From Tanytarsus gracilentus (Eukaryota; Arthropoda; Insecta; Diptera; Chironomidae): 64,000 nt of DNA. The position numbers and the translations under genes were made by a program. Each line of letters opens with the position of its first letter. Position 1 is the stretch's first letter. The notes under the pieces are model-generated. The model was given only the letters and a program-made list of their open reading frames with translations, was not told the DNA's origin and made no database searches. Positions 25,601 to 37,172 of this stretch are shown piece by piece. The stretch spans positions 1,178,001-1,242,000 of the forward strand of contig JAXRKN010000040.1 in NCBI GenBank assembly GCA_038502055.1, written 5' to 3'.

Positions 25601-28600
25601 TTTGCTTTTTAAAAAAGATAAATGTCGCCGATGTTGATATTGGAAAACTAAACGTTAGACATTTTGTTTGTTCACTTCCTATCGTTTCCCTCAAACATAC
25701 ATTGATATTTTGTGTCGGTGTCTGGGGATGATTCGGTTTTCACCGGTTTTGAAAAGTTTCGGTGAAAACCGGCGAAAACCGGTTCGGTGAAAACCGTCAG
25801 GATCTCTAATATTGATCCAATTATAAGCAGAACACTTACCGATCAATTTTGTCTAAGCCATTGGAAGGATGCTTGAGAATCGTTTGTTGTGCCTCCATTT
25901 CAATCACATTATCGCAGCCAAGTTCGAGTTCTGTAAAGAGAGAAAAAAACGAGTGAATGAGATTGCTTTTATAGCTGTAACGTGATATCACCGTAGTACC
26001 GGAACCTTTAACAAAGATTTCTTTTCTTCTTCATATGTTTATTAAAAATTCAAACGTCATAAGTCAAAAAACGAGCAATGTGACTCATTGTTTATGAAAC
26101 CGCAATACGCCAAAAAAGTATAAGCCACAGACACACACATAAGTTTCTCTGTTTGCATCATCATCGTAACAAGATTTCTTTCGTCATTGTCGGTGACTCC
26201 AAAATATAGGGAGATGAATGATGTTGTCGGCATTAAAATACGGAAAAAGTAAAAAACGGTAAAATGTGAACAAAAACTGAAGTTCGTGTTGTTCTAAAAA
26301 TTTGAAAGCGCAGCAAAAGAAAGAGAGATGCATTGGACAAAGAGAAGAGGAAAAAATATTGTGGAGGCGTTGATTCCAATATTATTGGGGAGAAAAACAG
26401 AAATGACAAATATAAAAATTTCTATTGTTCCGGAATTCGTTCACCTCGCATTTGAGAACGCAATTGAACGCAATTGGTGAGGTTATTGAGCAGGAAATCG
26501 AGGCAAATGAATGAAGAACGAAAAATATCCAAAGATATAAACGAAAGTGTCAATATTTATTTTTTTGTGCAATCACTGAATTTTAATACTTTTGTAGTTG
26601 TGCTTGGATTTTTTTTTTGAAATATTTTATTTTTAGCTAAACGTAAGATTTAATAGCTAATTTTTTTGTCACAACTTTTTCAATTTAGTGATTTTTTTAA
26701 TGGAGGGGAGAACATTTTTAAACATGATTTTTTTCACTAAAAGTTCAATTTTTAATTCATTTTCAATTTTTTTTATCGTGAACGATTTTAATGTGCACTG
26801 ACAACATGGTATGAATACCTGTAGAGACGAGGAAGCGATTCAACAATAATCAATATTGAATTAAAATATTTATGGCTCGATGTCGCAATAGCGTCATTCT
26901 AGGAAAAAAGCTATAAAATGATTTGAAATCTCGAACGCAATCTAAATTCACTTAGTATGTGAGTCTTAATTCATTTCATGACATCTTTTCAAATAAGTAT
27001 GGATGAGAGTTGAACTCTTTAGCATGCACATGCAATTTGTGTAAAATAAACCGAGTTTGAGGTGAAGAGAACAAAAGCAATGGGAAAGTAATTTTGTTCG
27101 AAATTTTACAACTTTTGTTTTCCCAAGAGCTTCATTTATTTTTGAGTTAGTGAAAAGTGCATGAGTGAGGAACTTTTGAGCTAAAATATTCATAAACTTT
27201 TTGAAATTTTTACATTCCTATGAGATTTTTTTCATTTCACCAACATACGCTTTTATTCATAAAAGATTGATTACAAAATGAACTCGAGCGGGATGTAAAG
27301 CTTTGTCCTGAATTTGCATTGAAGTAACACAAAAGACAGCTGCTAATGGAAGGGAAACTTCGAAAAAAATACAAGCGGATTAATGACAACATACAATCAT
27401 CTCTTTTTTTAGCTGACCTCATTATAGATCCTGGAAAAACTCAAAGGATTTATTTTATTTTTTAAAAAAATTTCATATCAGTAAAAATTAGCTAAAGTTG
27501 TTTTGCGAATTTTCACAAAAATAAACCATAGAGGAAGTTACAAAAAGTCGTCGAAGGGCTTAATGTAAGTAAAGGTGAAATAAGTAAAAATTTATGCAGT
27601 ACTTTAATATTTGACGTGTGCTGCGGTTATGTTTTGTAAAATGTGGGTAAAAAAATTCACCCCAGTGTCAATTAGAGAATTTTGAACGTGTACACATAAA
27701 ATATTGAGACAATTTCCTTTCGAGCGAGGGTGAAAATGTTTGGAATTGTTATTATGAAAGGGTTTATATCAGAAAGTACATTCATATTTTACATATGAGA
27801 ATTTTTGATATTGCACTGTTTATTGCATGCCATAATTTTTTGCTTCTTATGTAAGCGTTGATTACTGAATATCAAAAATAAAAATAAAATTACGGCAAAG
27901 GCATTCTTGTGAATTTTAATAAATTATTAGAATTCTAAAATACTTTCTGTTTTGGCTCAAAACGTTTCTAAAGTAACTCCCAGATCAATAAACTCTTGCA
28001 TATATTGATCAACCTATAAAACTCCACTTCCTCAGAAATTTCCCTTTACAATCAGTCATTTCATGAATACAAAATCGAAGAGGACTAAATTGCGTTACGA
28101 ATATTTGCCATTGGCTTCTGCGTGCCATTGATTTGATTTTGTCACATTCAGCAAAACAGCAATAAAATCTCTGATCAGAAGCGCACAGTTGCGTGTTTCA
28201 GAAGCATTTTAGTACTGATAAATTAGATTTTTTTCGCGCTCACTCCTTGTTGTCCATGTTGTCTCGTTTATGAATATTTTAGGAAATCAAGCTTCATATT
28301 CGTCATGAACATCATCGCAAATCAACTTTATTTGGCAATCGCGGTATAAATGGTAAAATGGTCGTAAAAATGTCGTCAACGCCTGCCAACTTTTCTTAAT
28401 TAAATTTTAATCTATGCAAAACTGTTTCAACACTCAATTTAAAAGTGTGAGTTATTATGATTTAACTCGTCATGCCATGGTTTATTTAAATGAAATGCAT
28501 GTGAAATTGTTTAATTTTTACAGCCATCCTCAGAATGTTTTAATTAACCATGTTGCGGTGTTTTTTAAAATAATTCATGCAACATCGATGTTTGTTATAT

Positions 28601-31600
28601 ATTGCATCGATGCGGTCAGGTATTAAAATGCATATTTTAGCAAACCTCATGGGAGAATTGCATAAATTGAGTATGAAATGTGATAATTATTTTTTAGACG
28701 TGTGTCATTGGTTATTGCTTAATTTGCTTTAGTTGGATTTACAAAAATGCACCTAAAAATTCCCACACGTCACTCGACAAGTGTCATCTTCATCACATGT
28801 ATACAAAGGGATGATGAGTTACAGAGACAAAATTTTCCTTTGTCAAGTATAATTGCTCGATCGTGACTTAACATAAATTTCAGTTTTCTCCTTATAAACA
28901 CATTCTAACAAAATGCACTTGTTTCAAAAATTGGGTCAATGAAACACTTGAACTCATCCAATAAGCCTTGACATCTCAAGTACAAGTCAATCGTGAGAAT
29001 TTTTCACCGACATGAGGTTGAAAGAAAGCGGAAAAGGGAACAGAAAAAGTTTTTGATTTTGTATAAAAACTAAGGGTGATTTTATGTAGCACAACATCGG
29101 AGAGTTTATGTTGAACAAAAAAATATATTGTGAAAAGTTTATTGACATGAAATTTTTTAAGCAATTATTAAAGCTTTGATAGAAAGTTAAATAATTAATT
29201 AAAATGATTGAAATTTAAAAATAATGAGATTTTACCATCAACAAATTCTCAATTCCTTAATGAAAAAAGAAGAAAAACATTTTCATGCCAACACAGCATC
29301 AAGAATCGATCAATTCCGCCATTTATTGAAGTAGCTAGATGAAAAATCAATTAACAACGCACATGCCGGTTTGGTTACAACTCGTTGTGCCGAAGCGACA
29401 ATCACAATAAGTACAATCGTAGCGACAATAATTGCTTTCTTGGGACTCTCGTGATATGTGTGCGTATACCTACATGTCTAGTAATGTACATACATGTAAA
29501 AGTGAGTATAAATTATCAATTAAGGTCACTTCATTTGTTACAAATCGAAAATCACAGAAAATTATAAGTTTGACAACTTTTTATCGGATTTTATTGATTT
29601 TAGTTTTTCATGAATTTTAAATTTGATTTGCAGTATCAAAATTATATCTCAATATAAATCCTTTCAATCACCGGCTCCATTATGACTGGAGGGTGACTGC
29701 CGCATAATATATTGAATGGATGATGATGGAACTCCGTCGGAAAAATCGATTAACGTCGCCTTGAAAGTCATTGAATTCGGTGTGCGTGGTGTGTAGCTTT
29801 TTTTTCGGTTCTTCCGACAACCATCGATGACATGAAATTTATTCATAAGAAAAAAAGTTATTACGCAAGTTTTTAGCTTTTTGAGAAAAATGAAAATTAC
29901 AAGTTACGCTAGTTCGCACACAAATTAGTCTATGGCTCTCTCGAAGCAGGAGGGTTTTTAACACACAAGAAACAATTTAAAAATACGATGATGGAAACAA
30001 GCTGAGAATTTGTGGAAATAATTTTTGATAAATTTCTGCGACTAAGTAAAAATTTCCACTAAGTCAATTTACACAGAAAAAAAGCTGCCACCAACTGTTT
30101 TCATTTGCTATGTCTTAACTCATAATCATTACATCAGCCTTAGATGGTAATTCGGTTTTTTACGATTGAGCGAAAATTGAGCAATTCGTATTACATTTTT
30201 TTAAATTTCTCTGTCTATTACTTATAATATTTTGACGACGTAATCCGGCACTCCATGCTGCGCAGTTGAAATGAACCGCATCGCATGAACGCTCGAGCTA
30301 TCTTATCAAAATCTTAAGGTGTATCTTTATAACACACTTCGATGGTGTGAGTGTATAAACTACTTTTAAAGTATGATAACGCCGGGTGGTGTTGAAAAAT
30401 TTTAATTTATCATCGTTAAACTAAATCTTAAATAGATCAATTAATTAATTAACACGAATTGATTAAATCAATTTGATTTATTAACATTAATATGAGAATG
30501 AGATTGTGTGAAGACTTAATAAATTAAAATTGAAATTAAATAATTTAAAGCACATAAAGTAACACATCTTCTTTTTATAGCGAAAATATTCCATATATAA
30601 ACACAAACACATTCGCCGATAATTCAAGGTCCAACGCATGTATATGCCTCAAGCTCTCTGAAATTTTGTTTTACGGTAAAATCCGCGATTGCCTGAAATC
30701 AGAGCACTGCAGTAGAAATAATTTAAAATGAATTTTGGTCGGAAAAGGTCAAGTCTCTTTTTTACTTTAGTCTACTGCTTACATATATGAACATATTAAA
30801 AGAAAACCAGCAAGGAAAAAATGAAAACAGCCTTGAAATGCTACTGACTGACTGCCTTACTGCGCTGCCGATGACTGCAATAATTTATTTATTTTTTCGC
30901 TATCATTATAAAAATGCGTTTCGAATTTCTGCACTCGAGAGAGCTCGATTTACAGAAATATTTGTGAAACGTGGCTGAGCAGAAGCATTAAAAGTTCGAT
31001 TTAGGTGAAAATTTAAAAATTAAAGGCACAAAAATGAGAATTTTTAATTAGCACCAAATTTGATAATTTAAAATTCAATCGAGTTCATTAAAAGTTTTTT
31101 TATCAACCGTACTCAGCACAACAAAATAATTTTGTGGAATGTTTTTCTTCATTTCTTACTATATAGTATATACACACAATTTTCGGCACAATTTATCGAT
31201 TTTTCCTCTAACACACAGAGAGGAAAAAATTTGCTGCTTTTCATTTTCATTTCTCTTCGTTTTCACATCATCCTCTGTATGTACATACAAAATATTCCTT
31301 TCACCCTCCCGAAATTTTTTCTTCTCTCCCTTCAGGAAAAATCACGCTGTATTTTCCACAAACACATACACGCACTTTTTCTAATTCTGCTGTGATGGCA
31401 TTCACTTCTTCTTTTTATTTCAATTTCTAGGAAGTTAACCGTGTATCGTTATTTAATCAACACGCGTCACTTTCTTTAAAGAGAGACAGGAAGAAAAAAT
31501 ATTTTAAAAAGAAAACAATGAATCACGCTCGTTAAATTATTTTTTCGTCATTATATTCGAGTGAATTCCAGCACATTTAAAAAGATTTCCTACAAAATCT

Positions 31601-31833
31601 ATACTTGTAATTATTTTCCATTTGTTAATCGTGTTCATAGGTTCCAGATATTTTTTTTCATTATCAGCTTGCAGTTGTATTTACTGCACGTCTGTGTACT
31701 CTACCCCGATTAAAGTGAAGGACTTTCACTAATCGAGAGAAAGAAAACATTTTTTACCTCGTCGATTGAAGGGACGAACTCGAACAGCAACTTTGATTTT
31801 GCAATTATCTTTGTCTCCTGGATTTGGAGGCAT
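1665..31833 (-). CDS. Khc-73: Kinesin-3 motor Khc-73 (KIF13A/B homologue), complete coding region
   Basis: Plus-end-directed kinesin-3 motor of the KIF13 group, known for endosomal cargo transport and spindle orientation. I place 19 coding exons in 5'-3' order: 31833-31758, 25930-25840, 13889-13726, 12598-12274, 12189-10668, 10578-10435, 10132-10082, 9924-8934, 8872-8198, 8137-7989, 7723-7694, 7545-7413, 7354-7256, 3789-3733, 3621-3127, 3067-2342, 2283-2141, 1985-1790, 1735-1665. Phases close at every junction, giving about 2045 residues. Seen: KVAVRVRPFNRRE start, P-loop GQTGSGKS (108-115), switch I SSRSH (~224-228), switch II DLAGSER (258-264), FHA domain (~455-559), MAGUK-binding stalk/DUF3694 region (DPFYESQENHNLIGVANVFL onward), a Ser/Asn/Gln-rich tail, and a C-terminal CAP-Gly domain (~1925-1995) that separates KIF13 from unc-104/KIF1. 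Less certain: exon 7 (poor acceptor) and the start of exon 17 (2271 also fits). Confidence 0.93.
7694..7723 (-). CDS. Khc-73: Khc-73 30-nt microexon
   Basis: A ten-codon exon (AVKEAALNGG) lies between a TCTCTCAG acceptor and a GTAAGT donor. Flanking exons are in phase 0 on both sides, so it can be included or skipped without a frameshift. It sits in the stalk/tail linker and is a natural candidate for regulated splicing. Confidence 0.7.
12599..13725 (-). other. Khc-73 intron 3
   Basis: A 1.1-kb AT-rich intron that interrupts the P-loop codon region (GQTG/SGKS). I see no nested exon or repeat array in it. Confidence 0.7.
14821..15427. mobile_element. 607-bp non-autonomous DNA transposon with inverted ends and 8-bp TSD
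   Basis: The element is flanked by identical ATTTCAAG at 14813-14820 and 15428-15435, the mark of an 8-bp target duplication as made by hAT-type transposases. Its ends are inverted repeats: 14830-14869 matches the reverse complement of 15369-15418 (core ACAAAAAAGCC, twice, with a small indel). The outermost nine bases match poorly, so the exact family is open. The interior carries the 21-bp tandem array. No transposase reading frame is present. Confidence 0.7.
15209..15380. repeat. 21-bp tandem repeat, about 8 copies
   Basis: The repeated core is TTGGCCAAAATGTCTATG followed by three variable bases. Because 21 is a multiple of three and the unit has no stop, the array is open in several frames on both strands; those frames are not genes. 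It lies inside the inverted-repeat element at 14821-15427. Confidence 0.9.
19440..19875. repeat. Tandem array with about 29-bp and shorter units
   Basis: Copies of GCCATTTTGGAGAAGTC alternate with TTTTTTGGAGCA or TCGGAGAA spacers, giving units of about 29 bp and shorter variants. Open frames across the array on both strands are a by-product of the repeat. Confidence 0.88.
19880..20640. repeat. 19-bp minisatellite, about 40 copies
   Basis: The unit is GAGGAACCAACATCCAGCT with point variants (CAGTGGAG, CAGCGGAG) and decay at the right end. A 19-bp period is not a multiple of three, so three units (57 bp) code a 19-residue peptide repeat in every frame; this explains the long minus-strand frames of up to 419 codons, which I do not regard as proteins. 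Confidence 0.95.
20881..20931. repeat. (GGAC)n microsatellite
   Basis: About twelve perfect GGAC tetranucleotides, GC-rich inside strongly AT-rich DNA, at the right end of the satellite block. Confidence 0.95.
21941..22963. mobile_element. 1,023-bp non-autonomous hAT-like transposon
   Basis: Perfect 8-bp target duplication GTGGGCGG at 21933-21940 and 22964-22971. Perfect 11-bp terminal inverted repeats, TAGGGATCCTC at the left and GAGGATCCCTA at the right. A TAGGG/CAGGG-type terminus with 8-bp TSD is characteristic of hAT elements. Subterminal regions are C/G blocks rich in CCCCGGGG motifs (21955-22035 and 22885-22955), sharply unlike the surrounding DNA. The interior is AT-rich, palindromic and has no transposase frame, so the copy must have moved with a transposase supplied elsewhere. 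The undamaged TSD and TIRs suggest a fairly recent insertion. Confidence 0.92.
22205..22510. repeat. Long internal palindrome of the hAT element
   Basis: TTATTCAGCGCTTGATTTTC near 22228-22247 returns inverted near 22478-22497. Further inward, AAGAATGC and TTTTCAAAGTTTTTT on the left arm pair with AAAAAACTTTGAAAA and GCATTCTT on the right. The two arms fold around a loop near 22380, with mismatches. Confidence 0.75.
25729..25808. repeat. Short palindromic transposon fragment
   Basis: CGGTTTTCACCGG occurs in both orientations within 80 bp, and the right edge ends AGGATCTCTA, which resembles a hAT-type terminus (TAGAGATCCT reversed). No target duplication is visible. It ends about 30 bp from the Khc-73 exon 2 donor. 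Confidence 0.5.
25931..31757 (-). other. Khc-73 intron 1, about 5.8 kb
   Basis: AT-rich intron between the start-codon exon and exon 2. Apart from the candidate exon at 29667-29825 I see no convincing coding sequence, tandem array or transposon ends. Confidence 0.6.
29667..29825 (-). CDS. Candidate coding exon of unknown gene, nested in Khc-73 intron 1
   Basis: The minus strand reads SYTPRTPNSMTFKATLID followed by FSDGVPSSSIQYIMRQ and a stop at about 29664. Codon choice (GC-ended codons such as CGC, GCG, ACG, GCC) and composition are far more protein-like than the surrounding intron. It could be the 3' exon of a nested gene or an alternative exon of Khc-73, ending the protein early. No upstream partner exon was identified and I do not recognise the family. 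The left boundary is approximate. Confidence 0.3.
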
Positions 31834-33300
31834 TTTTATATTTGATTATTTTTTAGCTTTGAAAAATATAATTTTTTTTCTTTAACTTTTTCTCCACAAA
31901 GAACTTTGCACTTTTTGAAACTTTTTTTTTCTTATATATTTTTTAATTTCAAAAAAATCGCGTTTGTAATAATAAATATGCAAAAATTATTATACAATAT
32001 GATGCATCAACACTTAATCTAACATTTTTCGATATTTTTTGCACGTTTTAAAGCATTTTTGAGGCTTTTATTGAATTTTTTCACTTTTTCACTGCCATAA
32101 TTTTTTATTCCGTAAACTTCGTGTACGTCTTGTTTCATTCGTTTTCGCTTCACTTCTGAGTCTATGTGAATGCTTACACCACACTGGAGAATGGAAAAAT
32201 ATATGTTAAGAGAGGGTGGTGAAAAGCGTAGGATTTGATATTGAGAATGTGGTGAAAATACCGGCAAGTTATTTTCGGAAAATTAACAGAAATTACGGAA
32301 TGTCACGCAGAAAATTAAGTAAAATCTAAATCATCCAATAAATACTTATGATTTGAGATAAGTCTAAATTTAATAAAATTCTATTTTAATTGAAAATTTT
32401 ATGTCTAATCTTTTTACTCTCTTTCATGGAGAACTCAAGTGAAAATTCCATGTGTAAAATTTTTAATTCCAAATTTTCGGTTGTTATGTAAAAATTTCAA
32501 ACTCGTTCAACAACAACCACGTGGTGATATCATCAGGTGTTAATTTTATAATGGAAGAAGAGTGAACAATTTTGATGCCATAAAAATTATGTCGAAGGTT
32601 TAAATTCATATATATTTAAAATTTTACACGAACCTATTTAAGATTATTTGGTTTTTTTATTAAAAAAAATTTCTAACATTTTAAAAATTAAACTTAATCG
32701 GAAAATCGATTGCAAAAAATCTTGTGGCTAAATAATTGATTAATTTTAACTCCACGTTCACCATCGTGTGACGGGCAATGTGCGTGAGAGAGAAAAAATA
32801 ATTCTACATAGGCAAAGCTAGCGAAGACTAATGAATGAATAAGCGGGAGAGAGAGAACCTGAAAAAATAAACATTAACCATCGGTATATGAGCGCGACGA
32901 CAACAACGATCAAGAGCCGGTGAGCAAGCAAAGAAAAAGAAACTGAGAAAAAATTAAATTTTTCTCTTCTTTTATTTCAGTCTTTACTCATATTTCGATT
33001 CGTTCGGTTTCTACTTTTTATCGGTCCGAGCAGCGCAATATTCTTTGGAATTTGTTTTAGACTCGAGAGAAACATTAAAGAGAGAAAATTAAGAAAAAAA
33101 ATTCCTATTTATTTTGTCAATTCGCAATTGTATTTTTGACACTTTGATGGCACCTGAAGTAGAATTTAAAAATAATCATTACACGTCATCGTAATGTGAG
33201 ATCGTGAATGCATTTGGAAGTAAAAAGTTGTCATTGAATAATAAAAAGTATATAAGTATAGCCGATTTGTGTTTGAGTGATAAGAAGAAAAAAAACTTAC

Positions 33301-33400
33301 CTAGACAGATTGACACAGCGAGTTATTTTATTTAATTTTCTGCTTCCTCGCTCTTTTGAGTTTTGACACACACATTTGATACTCAGAGCAGATCGATAAT
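33301..33400 (-). promoter_or_regulatory. Putative non-coding first exon of Khc-73 / shared promoter region with painless
   Basis: On the minus strand CTAG/GTAAGT at 33301/33300 is a near-perfect splice donor about 1.5 kb upstream of the Khc-73 ATG, suggesting a 5' UTR exon. Its far boundary is not determined. It lies within about 110 bp of the painless start codon on the opposite strand, so the two genes probably share a compact divergent promoter. Confidence 0.35.
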
Positions 33401-33409
33401 TAGTTAAAA

Positions 33410-36400
33410 ATGTCACTGCATAATCAAGAACTGCTAAATGCTTTCGAAAACAGAAATCTTGGAAAATTCGTGGAATTTCTCGAGGTTTACGAAGCGGATC
33501 CAAATTTTTACGTGGAATCAAAAAAAAGAACTATCTTTGAAATAATTTTAAGCACTCCCAAATCATCGGCTTTCATTCGAAACTGCATTAGCTACGGTGC
33601 AGATTTTTATGTGGTATGAAATTTTTTATTTAAAATAAATATAATTTTATCAATTGACTGATAAACTCTCAAATCACTTCAAATTTTATATACACACACG
33701 CACACAGAAAAACATCCATCATCAGTATCCATTACACTGTGTAATTGAATCGAAATGTATTGAGAACCTCAAAGAGATCTCTAGTCTTCTATCATATGAC
33801 TTTAGTAAGCACCTTCAATTAAAAGATTCCGCCTACAGTATTGAGAAAATGAAATTCTCACCATATGTCAATGTAAAAGCCGGCGGTCAAAACTCACTTC
33901 ACATACTCGCGGACTCTCTCACCGCTGACTCATTCGATGAAGTTTTTTCGATGATGAAAATATTATTAGAGTACGGGTGCAATGCAAACTTTCCAAATTA
34001 CGATGGAAAAACTCCGTTTTTTATTGTTATGGAAAAAATTTCGCGAATAAAAGAAGCGAAACCCCGACGAGAGATTTTAGATCATTTCATATCGAACGCG
34101 AGTGTTGATTTTTATACATACAAGAGCGAAGAATTAATTGAGATGGTAACGAGTCAAAAGCTCAAATTTCCATTGCCGGAGCGAGAAGAATTCACCGCCA
34201 ATTATGAGAGTATGATGCAATTACTGAGAGATGGTGATATAAATGCGTTCGAGACACGATTCTCGCTCTTTAAAAACTTTTGCGATGACTCAGACATGTA
34301 TTCGGAGTGTTGTGCGGCATTTCTTGAAATTGCAGTCATGCGATCATTAATTAACATTGTCGATCTTCTGATCGACTTTGGTGTTGATGTCAATCGCGTC
34401 CCAAAGGGTGAGCATATAAAATTATGGAATTTTTTAACTCAATTTGTTCATTGATTACCAATTAAAATTCCTCTCATTAGGCAGGAAAATGCCAGCACCA
34501 TTCGTCGCTTATAAACAAGCTGATGTTGGAATTTTTCGCGCATTTCTTCTTCATCCTCGAGTGAAGCTCTACTATGAGGCTGATGGCAAAGTCAAGACAA
34601 TGCTTCATGTGTTCTTTGAAGACTTTAAGTCATTTTCAACGACTACATTTAAAAAGGCGAATATGCCGCGAAAATTGACTCGCGATCAGAAGAAATGTTT
34701 CGATCTCCTTTTACAGCATGATAAATGCGATCGTGATGTCATTAATTCAACTGACGAGTCAGGCTTGCCTCCGCTTTATTATGCAGGTTCGTTATTATTA
34801 TCACTTTAATATTGCTCAACTTTAACAGGGTGCGAAGCTCTCACTTTTATAATTCTTTTATTTTAAAATAATTAAACAAAGTGCTGATGAGTGGGTGAAT
34901 TTTTTTTAATAATATTATTCTAAATTTTATCACACAGTTCGCTTTAAAATCGATTACGTTGCAATGGAGTTGCTGAAAAATGGAGCGTACATAGGAAAAG
35001 TTGTGCATAGCATTAGAAAAAGTCTATTGGAAGCTTTTCTCGATTCGTGCATAACAACGAACGATCGTTACTATGATGATGTTGATTATGAGATAAAAAT
35101 TAATTATGGCTTTTTAATGCCGACTGGTTCGGTCGTGTCACAGAGAAAATTTAGACGCAAATTAGACTCACAAAATAATTCACTGCCAGTGTCGCAAAAG
35201 TCACCGGAGGAGTTTAATGTTCTCGTGGAGGAGTCACAGGAAAAATATTTGCCCGAAATGAGACCCCTGAAAGTGATAGCGGAAGCAGCAGAGCTTCAAA
35301 GAATCTTAATGCATCCAGTGCTTTCGTCATTTGTTCTCTTAAAGTGGAACAAGATAAATTTTTTAATTTACATAAATCTAATTCTAATTCTATTCTTCAT
35401 GTTAACTTTCATTCCTTTCATTCTGTTATGTCAGATGACGCCTGGTGAAGAGCGTGCCGGAAATTTCACTTACAATTTCTTCTTTGTCTTATCATTTATC
35501 AGCTTATCATTCCTTATTTTTCGCGAGTCAATGCAATTTTTCTTATCGTTCAAGCAGTATGTGTGTGCGAGTGGAAATTGGATTGATATGGGTTTAATTA
35601 TTTCATCGCTCGTTATCTTATTTTTCGAAGATTCGATTCCCAATCATGTGTCACGTGTTCTGCGAACTTCAATTATTTTATTGGCCGTGGCAGAGTATTT
35701 TAATCTATTAGGCTTATTGCCACTCTTATCGATATCGCTCTATACAAAAATGTTCCGAAAGGTCGCGTGGACGTTCGTAAAATCACTTGCATTTTATTCG
35801 GTAATCATTTTGGGATTTGCTTTTAGTTTTTACACCCTACAAGGTGATAAATTTGCAAAAGATATTTTAAAATATCGATCGGATGATTATGATAAGAGCT
35901 CTGGTGATGTGCCAGTAACGAATGCCACACGAAATGAGCGATTCAACAATTTCAATACTGTTTGGTCTTCCATAATTAAAAGTTATGTAATGTTGACTGG
36001 CGAACTTGAAACGAGTTACATACACGTTGAAGGATTCTTTTATGCAGCTTTATTTTCACTCTTCCTTTTTCTCGTCACGATCGTTCTCTATAATCTTTTG
36101 AATGCTCTCGCTGTTAGCGATACTCAAGAGATAAAATTAGATGCGAAATTAATTGATCTTCAACAGCGAATTTTTACGATGGAAGAGAGTGAAGATGCCG
36201 TGTTTCAACGAAACTCTCGTACAGGTGATTTTTTCAAAAAAGTTATTTCAATTTTTCCACGAACCATACCTTACGGCATTGTCACAATTAAACCGAACAT
36301 CAAAAGTAATCTTAGAGCATACGTACGCGACAACGAAGCAATTATGCTCAACGATTGGTTACCAAGTTCACTAAAGTCATTTAAAAAAGCCGTTAAATTC

Positions 36401-36610
36401 AATCCCGAGATCGTTTATGATTTGAGAAAATTACTAAAGCGAAGATTCGAAGAGAAAACGATAAATGCAGTGAGGAAGTTGAAAGAAAATCGAAATGAAA
36501 AACTAGCAAATGACCTCATAAAAATTAACGAAATGATAAGTGACATTCAACAGAATATTCAAAGGCTCCAATCTGACGTGTCTGATTTAAAGAAACGTGC
36601 TAATTTATAG
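33410..36610 (+). CDS. pain: TRPA-type cation channel, painless homologue
   Basis: Four exons: 33410-33613, 33708-34407, 34481-34786, 34938-36610, in phase, 960 residues (Drosophila Painless is 913). The N-terminal half resembles the ankyrin-repeat region of Painless; RTIFEIILSTP followed by FIRNCISYGAD is the recognisable block. Six hydrophobic segments follow: S1 ~546-570, S2 ~581-600, S3 ~619-633, S4 ~646-662, S5 ~684-702, a pore loop around VMLTGELE, and S6 ~770-792 (FFYAALFSLFLFLVTIVLYN). The C-terminus is Lys/Glu-rich and probably coiled-coil. The known role of Painless is noxious heat, mechanical and irritant sensing in sensory neurons; the role here is inferred. It is convergent with cytochrome c, with under 200 bp between stop codons. 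Confidence 0.9.
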
Positions 36611-36795
36611 CGAATAATTGACATGTTTTACAAACATAAAATTTTAAAAATAGTTTTCTTTACACACTTTCAAGGTTATGGCATAGCAATTTCACGATTG
36701 TGAATTTTTATGTACTTAATTATTGATAAAATAAATCAAAACACTTTGTCTGTTGAAATTTGGACATTTTATTTATTAAATTGGGACGGATTTAT

Positions 36796-37122
36796 TTATT
36801 TTGTTGAAGCCTTGATGTAAGCAATCAGATCAGCACGTTCTTGTGGCTTCTTGATTCCAGCAAAGACCATTTTAGTACCGGGGATGTATTTCTTTGGATT
36901 TTCAAGATATTCGAATAATGTGTCTTCGTTCCATGTGATGCCCTTCTTGATGTTGGCATCTGAATATGCGAAACCAGCTGCTTGACCAGTTTTTCTGCCC
37001 ATGATTCCTTGGAGATTTGGTCCGACCTTGTGCTTGCCGCCAGCCTCAACGGTATGGCACTGAGCACATCTTTGCACAAAAATTTTCTTGCCCTTTTCTA
37101 CATCACCAGCTGGAACACCCAT
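36796..37122 (-). CDS. Cyt-c-p: Cytochrome c
   Basis: Soluble intermembrane-space electron carrier between complexes III and IV, and an apoptotic factor. One uninterrupted coding exon, 108 residues, the normal insect length. Seen: covalent haem site CAQCH, GPNLQG, the axial-Met segment GTKMVFAGIKK, and the C-terminal helix ADLIAYIKAS. ATG at 37122 is the only sensible start. A TTTTAAAG sequence just upstream could be the acceptor of a 5' UTR intron. Confidence 0.98.
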   Translation of the reverse strand: MGVPAGDVEKGKKIFVQRCAQCHTVEAGGKHKVGPNLQGIMGRKTGQAAGFAYSDANIKKGITWNEDTLFEYLENPKKYIPGTKMVFAGIKKPQERADLIAYIKASTK

Positions 37123-37162
37123 GATTTAGAATTCTTTAAAAGAAAATTTTCTATGGTAACTA

Positions 37163-37172
37163 TGTTTATATA
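37163..37172 (-). promoter_or_regulatory. Possible TATA box of cytochrome c
   Basis: CTATATAAAC on the minus strand lies about 45 bp upstream of the cytochrome c start codon. This would give a very short 5' UTR, so it is only a suggestion. Confidence 0.3.

Larger units (their letters stand above)
13890..25839 (-). other. Khc-73 intron 2, about 12 kb, repeat-rich
   Basis: This intron separates exon 2 (EMEAQQTILKHPS) from exon 3 (KTFAFDHCFYS). It holds the 14821-15427 inverted-repeat element, the 19.35-20.97 kb satellite block, the 21941-22963 hAT element and the 25729-25808 palindrome, annotated separately. Open frames between them (for example 16831-17103, 17599-17904, 21207-21404) are short, AT-biased and unlike any family I know, so I treat the rest as non-coding. 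Confidence 0.75.

Noticed and set aside
31132..31395. Plus-strand frames of 81-87 codons antisense to Khc-73 intron 1
   Set aside because: Low-complexity Phe/Ser/Leu composition typical of T-rich non-coding DNA.
32019..32267. 82-codon Lys-rich minus-strand frame upstream of Khc-73
   Set aside because: It lies in the probable 5' leader/intron region, has no recognisable domain and no supporting splice context.
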